Assembly (NCBI GenBank): GCA_016788295.1
Contig: JAEUSY010000007.1
Location: 1 to 56,241 of the forward strand
From: Flavobacteriales bacterium
GTDB lineage: Bacteria; Bacteroidota; Bacteroidia; Flavobacteriales_F; PHOS-HE28
DNA length: 56,241 nt
Direction: 5' to 3'
The translations under genes were made by a program, and so were the position numbers. The notes beneath the pieces are model-generated. The model did not search any database. It had not been told where the DNA came from and was given only the letters and a program-made list of their open reading frames with translations. Positions 52,663 to 56,241 of this stretch are shown piece after piece; the first letter of the stretch is position 1, and every line of letters begins with the position of its first letter.

Positions 52663-52800
52663 GTGGACATTGTGATCGGTCGTACTCCGCCGAACGGCGT
52701 GACCGAGGGCCCCACCTGCGGTGTCCTGTTCATTGGGGATGGGCAACTCCCGATCGAGCTGGCGGGACTTCTGGCTTCCGCGGCGGTGATTGTCCCGGTC
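52663..52800 (-). pseudogene. Decayed fragment of an M1 peptidase 5' region
   Basis: These bases align with 50041-50174 at the start of the intact M1 gene, for example ATCGAGCTGGCGGGACTT against GTCGAGCTGGCGGAACTT. In one frame they read RQLDRELPIPNEQDTAGGA where the intact enzyme has RQLDQELPTPNEQRTASGA. No catalytic part follows. The rest of the 522-bp gap from 52476 to 52997 holds no convincing gene. Confidence 0.65.
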
Positions 52801-52997
52801 CATGGACAAACGGCCGGAGAACATCCCGACCACACTAAGATACCGCCCCAGTGATGGTACAGGGTGCTTCCAATGGATGAAGAAGCATCCCGATCACCTG
52901 ACAACGAGCAGCCCCCGATGGTGTCCGGCCACCTATCTTCGAGCATGGCGGGAAGCACGTGTCACTTCCCTTATCCGACGCGGTCCCGCCGGATTCC

Positions 52998-53897
52998 ATG
53001 AGATATCGAATAGACCTCTTGCTTGATCGACGGGACCTGCGCCGCCAGGTTCTTCTGCTCGTCCACGTTGTGTTCGCCCAAGCTTCCGTTGGCCAGTCCA
53101 TCGTGGCCGGGATGGTCGGCATTGATGACCACTATGTCGATGTGGCACCGGACACCCTTCTGAGTGAATTGAACGTTCACCTGACGCCATACCCTGGGGA
53201 GCAATTCCAGATCGACCTGGACAGCGACGGGGTGTATGATGCACGCTTCGTCACCTTCGGCGGGGGCGGCTTGGGCGGAGGGACGGGTGGCTGCATGCTT
53301 CAACCGGAACCCTGGGTGTCCATCATGGCGCACCCTGACACTTCGAACGGATGCTGTCCTGGTCAGTACATCGCGCCTCTCGCCGATACACTTCGGACCG
53401 GTGATACCATATCCGCTGCGGACAGCTTCATCCAAGATCAGGTCTATCTATGGTCCGAGTCCTATGGCTGGGCCGCGGCACCGATCATCAACGACTGGCT
53501 TGGTATCGGAGAACATTTCATCGGTCTTGGGATGCTAGTCGGGATGGATACGCTGTACGGCTGGATAAGGGTCAACGCCTATGAACAAGGACCACGAACG
53601 GTGATCGTCATGGACCATGCGATCAACCAGGGGACCGTCAGCATCCGTCCGATCGATGGAGCCCCGGAGGTTCGGGTCTTCCCGGTCCCTGTGGCAGACC
53701 TGGTCACCGTGCACGTAGCGACGGCTTCATCAACCGGTTCTGTCCGTGTGCTGGACCTTCACTCACGCACCGTTCTGCGGGCACCCATGATCGGCTCCCG
53801 AACCACGATCGATCTGAGCGGACTGGAGGCCGGCGCCTATTTCCTGAGCGTCCAAAACGGGGAAAGGACGCTCGTCGGACGGCTCATCAAGGAGTGA
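52998..53897 (+). CDS. Secreted protein with T9SS sorting domain
   Basis: The 299-residue protein starts MRYRIDLLLDRRDLRRQVLLLVHVVFAQAS, which contains a short hydrophobic segment that may be a signal peptide with an unusually long basic region. The middle has no known family but includes EQFQIDLDSDGVYDARF. The last about 70 residues (VRVFPVPVADLVTVHV, VRVLDLHSRTVL, LEAGAYFLSVQNG) are a type A T9SS C-terminal domain. The true start is uncertain; an extension to 52959 (GTG) exists. Confidence 0.7.
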   Translation: MRYRIDLLLDRRDLRRQVLLLVHVVFAQASVGQSIVAGMVGIDDHYVDVAPDTLLSELNVHLTPYPGEQFQIDLDSDGVYDARFVTFGGGGLGGGTGGCMLQPEPWVSIMAHPDTSNGCCPGQYIAPLADTLRTGDTISAADSFIQDQVYLWSESYGWAAAPIINDWLGIGEHFIGLGMLVGMDTLYGWIRVNAYEQGPRTVIVMDHAINQGTVSIRPIDGAPEVRVFPVPVADLVTVHVATASSTGSVRVLDLHSRTVLRAPMIGSRTTIDLSGLEAGAYFLSVQNGERTLVGRLIKE

Positions 53898-53980
53898 CCA
53901 CCGAACCGACCCGGACCGCTCGACCTCGATGGCCATCACACCGGGATCGACATGCTCCCCGTCCTCATCTTTGTTGATCG

Positions 53981-54460
53981 ATGAAGTCCCTGTTCCTGGT
54001 TCCGGTCCTGGTCGGCATGATCGCCCCCCACGACTTTTTCGTCTCCATCCTCACCATCCGGCACTCCCCCGCCACCCAGACCCTCGACCTCACCTGGCGG
54101 ATCACGGCGCATGACATCGAGCACGCGCTGGAGAACGTGGCCCCGCTGAAGCTCGGCTCCGACAAGGAGCACCCCAAGGCCGACAGCCTGCTCAACGCCT
54201 ACTTCACCCAGCACCTGGTGCTCATGCAGGACAAGCAGCTCACCTGGACCTGGGTGGGCAAGGAGCTCGACGGCGAAACGCTCTATTGCTACCTGCAGGT
54301 GGAGCACATCGCCTCGCCGAAGGACCTGCTGGTGCAGAACACACTCCTGCAGGACGTCTTCCTCGAACAGCAGAACCTGGTGCATGTGGAGGGCGAGAAG
54401 CTGCCAACGCGGTCGCACACGTTCATACGAGGGAGCACCCCGCACACCTTCATGTGGTAA
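53981..54460 (+). CDS. DUF6702 family protein
   Basis: The 159-residue protein has a short hydrophobic start (MKSLFLVPVLVGMI) and then HDFFVSILTIRHSPATQTLDLTWRITAHDIEHALE, the conserved opening of DUF6702, a secreted Bacteroidota family of unknown function. CATCTTTG lies 7 nt before the ATG and resembles a -7 box. Confidence 0.8.
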   Translation: MKSLFLVPVLVGMIAPHDFFVSILTIRHSPATQTLDLTWRITAHDIEHALENVAPLKLGSDKEHPKADSLLNAYFTQHLVLMQDKQLTWTWVGKELDGETLYCYLQVEHIASPKDLLVQNTLLQDVFLEQQNLVHVEGEKLPTRSHTFIRGSTPHTFMW

Positions 54461-54477
54461 GCGCCCTCTCCCCGATT

Positions 54478-54485
54478 TAATTTCG
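54478..54485 (+). promoter_or_regulatory. -7 promoter box TAATTTCG for the alkB gene
   Basis: Exact TAnnTTCG match, 25 nt before the ATG at 54511. Confidence 0.5.
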
Positions 54486-54510
54486 GGACTCCTGCTCCGG
54501 TCCCCTCACG

Positions 54511-55575
54511 ATGCGACCCTCCGCGCTCAAGTACAGCCTGGTGTACCTGGTCCCCGCGGTGGTGGCCACGTCGCTCGCGGTGCGGAACGAATGGTCCTTC
54601 GCGGCGGTGGCCTTCATCTTCGGCGTGCTGCCGGTGCTCGAACTGATCCTGAAGCCCGACCCCCGCAACCTGGACGCCGCGCAGGAGGCCGTGGCGAAGC
54701 AGGACCGCCTGTACGACCTCATCCTCTACAGCCTGGTGCCCATCCAATGGGGGCTGCTGCTGTTCTTCCTGGTGCAGGTGAGCGCGGCGGAGCTGTCGTG
54801 GGTGGTGAAGCTGGGGCTCACCACGGCCTTCGGCATGGCCTGCGGGGTGCTGGGCATCAACGCCGCGCACGAGCTGGGGCACCGGCCCACCAGGCACGAG
54901 CAGTTCATGGCCAAGGCGCTGCTGCTCTCCACGCTCTACATGCACTTCTTCATCGAGCACAACCGCGGCCACCACAAGCACGTGAGCACCGATGAGGACC
55001 CCGCCAGCAGCCGGCGCGGCGAGTGGCTCTACGCCTTCTTCCTGCGCACCATCTCCGGCAGCTGGCTCAGCGCGTGGAAGCTGGAGGAACAGCGCCTGCG
55101 GAAGAAGAGCCTTGCCGTGTTCAGCCTGCACAACGAGATGCTCCGCTTCCAGGTGATCCAGCTCGCGCTGGTGGCGGCCATCGCCATCGCGTTCGGGCAT
55201 GAGGTGATGGGCTGGTTCATGGGCGCCGCGCTCATCGGCATCCTGTTGCTGGAAACGGTGAACTACATCGAGCACTACGGCCTCCGGCGGAGGAAGGTGG
55301 GCGACAGCTACGAGCGCCCGATGCCCATCCACTCGTGGAACTCCGACCACCCGCTGGGCCGCCTCATCCTGCTGGAGCTCACGCGCCACAGCGACCACCA
55401 TTACCTGGCCAGCCGCAAGTACCAGGTGCTGCGTCACTTCGACGAGAGCCCGCAGCTGCCTGCCGGCTACCCGGCCATGATGGCGCTGGCCTTCGTCCCG
55501 CCCCTCTGGTTCCGCGTGATGGACCGCGAGATCGACCGCTTGAAGCAACGCGCCGGTCACGGGGCGCTCGCCTGA
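54511..55575 (+). CDS. alkB: Alkane 1-monooxygenase (AlkB type)
   Basis: AlkB is a di-iron membrane enzyme that hydroxylates the terminal carbon of n-alkanes, using a rubredoxin electron donor. The 354-residue protein has the histidine boxes HELGHR (about residue 123), EHNRGHHKHV (about 149) and RHSDHHYLASRKYQ (about 290), plus NYIEHYGLRR (about 250), set among six membrane helices. All are characteristic of AlkB. No rubredoxin gene is in the window. The GMC-type oxidoreductase gene starts 3 nt after the stop, suggesting a two-gene operon. Confidence 0.92.
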   Translation: MRPSALKYSLVYLVPAVVATSLAVRNEWSFAAVAFIFGVLPVLELILKPDPRNLDAAQEAVAKQDRLYDLILYSLVPIQWGLLLFFLVQVSAAELSWVVKLGLTTAFGMACGVLGINAAHELGHRPTRHEQFMAKALLLSTLYMHFFIEHNRGHHKHVSTDEDPASSRRGEWLYAFFLRTISGSWLSAWKLEEQRLRKKSLAVFSLHNEMLRFQVIQLALVAAIAIAFGHEVMGWFMGAALIGILLLETVNYIEHYGLRRRKVGDSYERPMPIHSWNSDHPLGRLILLELTRHSDHHYLASRKYQVLRHFDESPQLPAGYPAMMALAFVPPLWFRVMDREIDRLKQRAGHGALA

Positions 55576-55578
55576 CCC

Positions 55579-56241
55579 ATGACCGAGCCCACGCACGACT
55601 TCGACCACGTGGTGATCGGCAGCGGCTTCGGCGGCTCGGTGGCGGCGCTGCGCCTCAGCGAGAAGGGCTACCGCGTGCTCGTGCTGGAGAAGGGCCGCTG
55701 GTTCACCAAGGCCGAGGACTTCCCCACCTCCAACTGGGACCTGCGCCGCTGGATGTGGTGGCCTCGCCTGGGCTGGAAGGGCCTCTTCAAGATCAGCTTC
55801 TTCCGGCACGTCACCGTGCTTAGCGGCACCGGCGTGGGCGGCGGCTCGCTCGTGTACGCCAACACCCTGCCCGTGCCGCGCACGCCCTTCTTCCGCAGCG
55901 GCAGCTGGAAGGACCTGTGCGACTGGGAGCGCGAGCTGGCCCCCTACTACGCCCAGGCCAGGCGCATGCTCGGCGTGGAGCGCCACCCTTACACCAGCCG
56001 CAGCGACCGGGTGATGCGCGACCTCGCCGCGGACAAGGGCGTCCCGCAGGGCTTCGACACGGTCGACGCCGCCGTGCACTTCGGCGCCCCGGGCGTCACC
56101 GTGAAGGACCCCTACTTCGGCGGCAAGGGCCCCGACCGCACCGGCTGCATCCAGTGCGGCGGCTGCATGCTCGGCTGCCGGCACAACGCGAAGAACACGC
56201 TCGACAAGAACTACCTGCACCTGGCGCAACAGCTCGGCTGC
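55579..56241 (+). CDS. GMC family oxidoreductase (3' partial)
   Basis: The frame runs off the window end; 221 residues are visible. It starts MTEPTHDFDHVVIGSGFGGSVAALRLSEKGYRVLVLEKG, an FAD-binding Rossmann motif. HVTVLSGTGVGGGSLVYANTLP follows, which positions the flavin in GMC enzymes. CIQCGGCMLGCRHNAKNTLDKNYLHLA is a Cys-rich motif of the cholesterol-oxidase-like subgroup. Placed next to alkB it may oxidise the alcohol product to an aldehyde; this is inferred from context. Confidence 0.88.
   Translation, partial: MTEPTHDFDHVVIGSGFGGSVAALRLSEKGYRVLVLEKGRWFTKAEDFPTSNWDLRRWMWWPRLGWKGLFKISFFRHVTVLSGTGVGGGSLVYANTLPVPRTPFFRSGSWKDLCDWERELAPYYAQARRMLGVERHPYTSRSDRVMRDLAADKGVPQGFDTVDAAVHFGAPGVTVKDPYFGGKGPDRTGCIQCGGCMLGCRHNAKNTLDKNYLHLAQQLGC

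Noticed and set aside
54289..56229. A 646-codon minus-strand open frame
   Set aside because: It is antisense to alkB and the GMC oxidoreductase and shows no domain of its own.
1..56241. tRNA or rRNA genes
   Set aside because: No cloverleaf-like segment or rRNA signature was recognised in any gap between genes.

Overview
The window looks like a chromosomal contig from a high-GC member of the Bacteroidota, probably Flavobacteriales-like. The evidence is several secreted proteins with type IX secretion (T9SS) sorting domains, a PorE-like OmpA protein, HAEPLYIDL, DUF4920, DUF3667 and DUF6702 family proteins typical of the phylum, and promoter -7 boxes of the TAnnTTTG or TAnnTTCG type in place of classical -10 boxes. 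Coding sequence is GC-rich by eye. One gene near 22.7-23.2 kb is strikingly AT-rich. Both ends of the window cut through genes.

Layout. 0-4.5 kb: 3' end of a giant Ig-like repeat adhesin with a gliding-motility C-terminal domain, a block of GACCC...GGGTC palindromes, and a WG-repeat protein. 4.5-9.2 kb: RND/MMPL exporter, TPR protein, trmD and rplS. 9.4-10.8 kb: a small Cys-motif protein between two copies of a 32-bp repeat, then a REP-associated transposase (RAYT) with its REP palindromes. 10.8-14.6 kb: divergent cyanophycin synthetase and cyanophycinase. 14.7-19.7 kb: membrane and envelope genes, including a YtxH / holin-like / small protein / AI-2E exporter operon. 19.8-21.9 kb: isoaspartyl peptidase, PAP2 phosphatase and DUF4920 operon; the isoaspartyl peptidase could finish cyanophycin breakdown. 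22.1-26.7 kb: RimB-like and RimK-like genes, separated by an AT-rich lipoprotein gene that has the structure of a lone integron-type cassette, an alpha/beta hydrolase and a beta-helix T9SS cargo. 26.9-31.2 kb: PAP2-like enzyme and GT-C mannosyltransferase, divergent across only 33 bp, then a PLP enzyme and TerC.

31.1-41.6 kb: two neighbouring secreted proteins (WD40-like and lysyl-endopeptidase-like) with the same C-terminal module, a PorE-like and AsmA pair, a dicarboxylate symporter and aroC. 42.8-48 kb: small envelope genes and an AAA ATPase/nuclease-like gene bracketed by near-identical perfect palindromes. 47.9-56.2 kb: M1 peptidase, TetR regulator, delta-60 repeat protein with a decayed M1 fragment upstream, small secreted proteins, and an alkB plus GMC oxidoreductase pair at the right edge.

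Main themes: (1) about eleven genes have a -7 promoter box only 3-7 nt before the start codon, which predicts leaderless mRNAs; (2) there are three different small mobile or repeat-linked systems (attC-like cassette, palindrome-bracketed ATPase, RAYT/REP); (3) a complete set of genes for making, opening and finally hydrolysing cyanophycin is present in about 10 kb.
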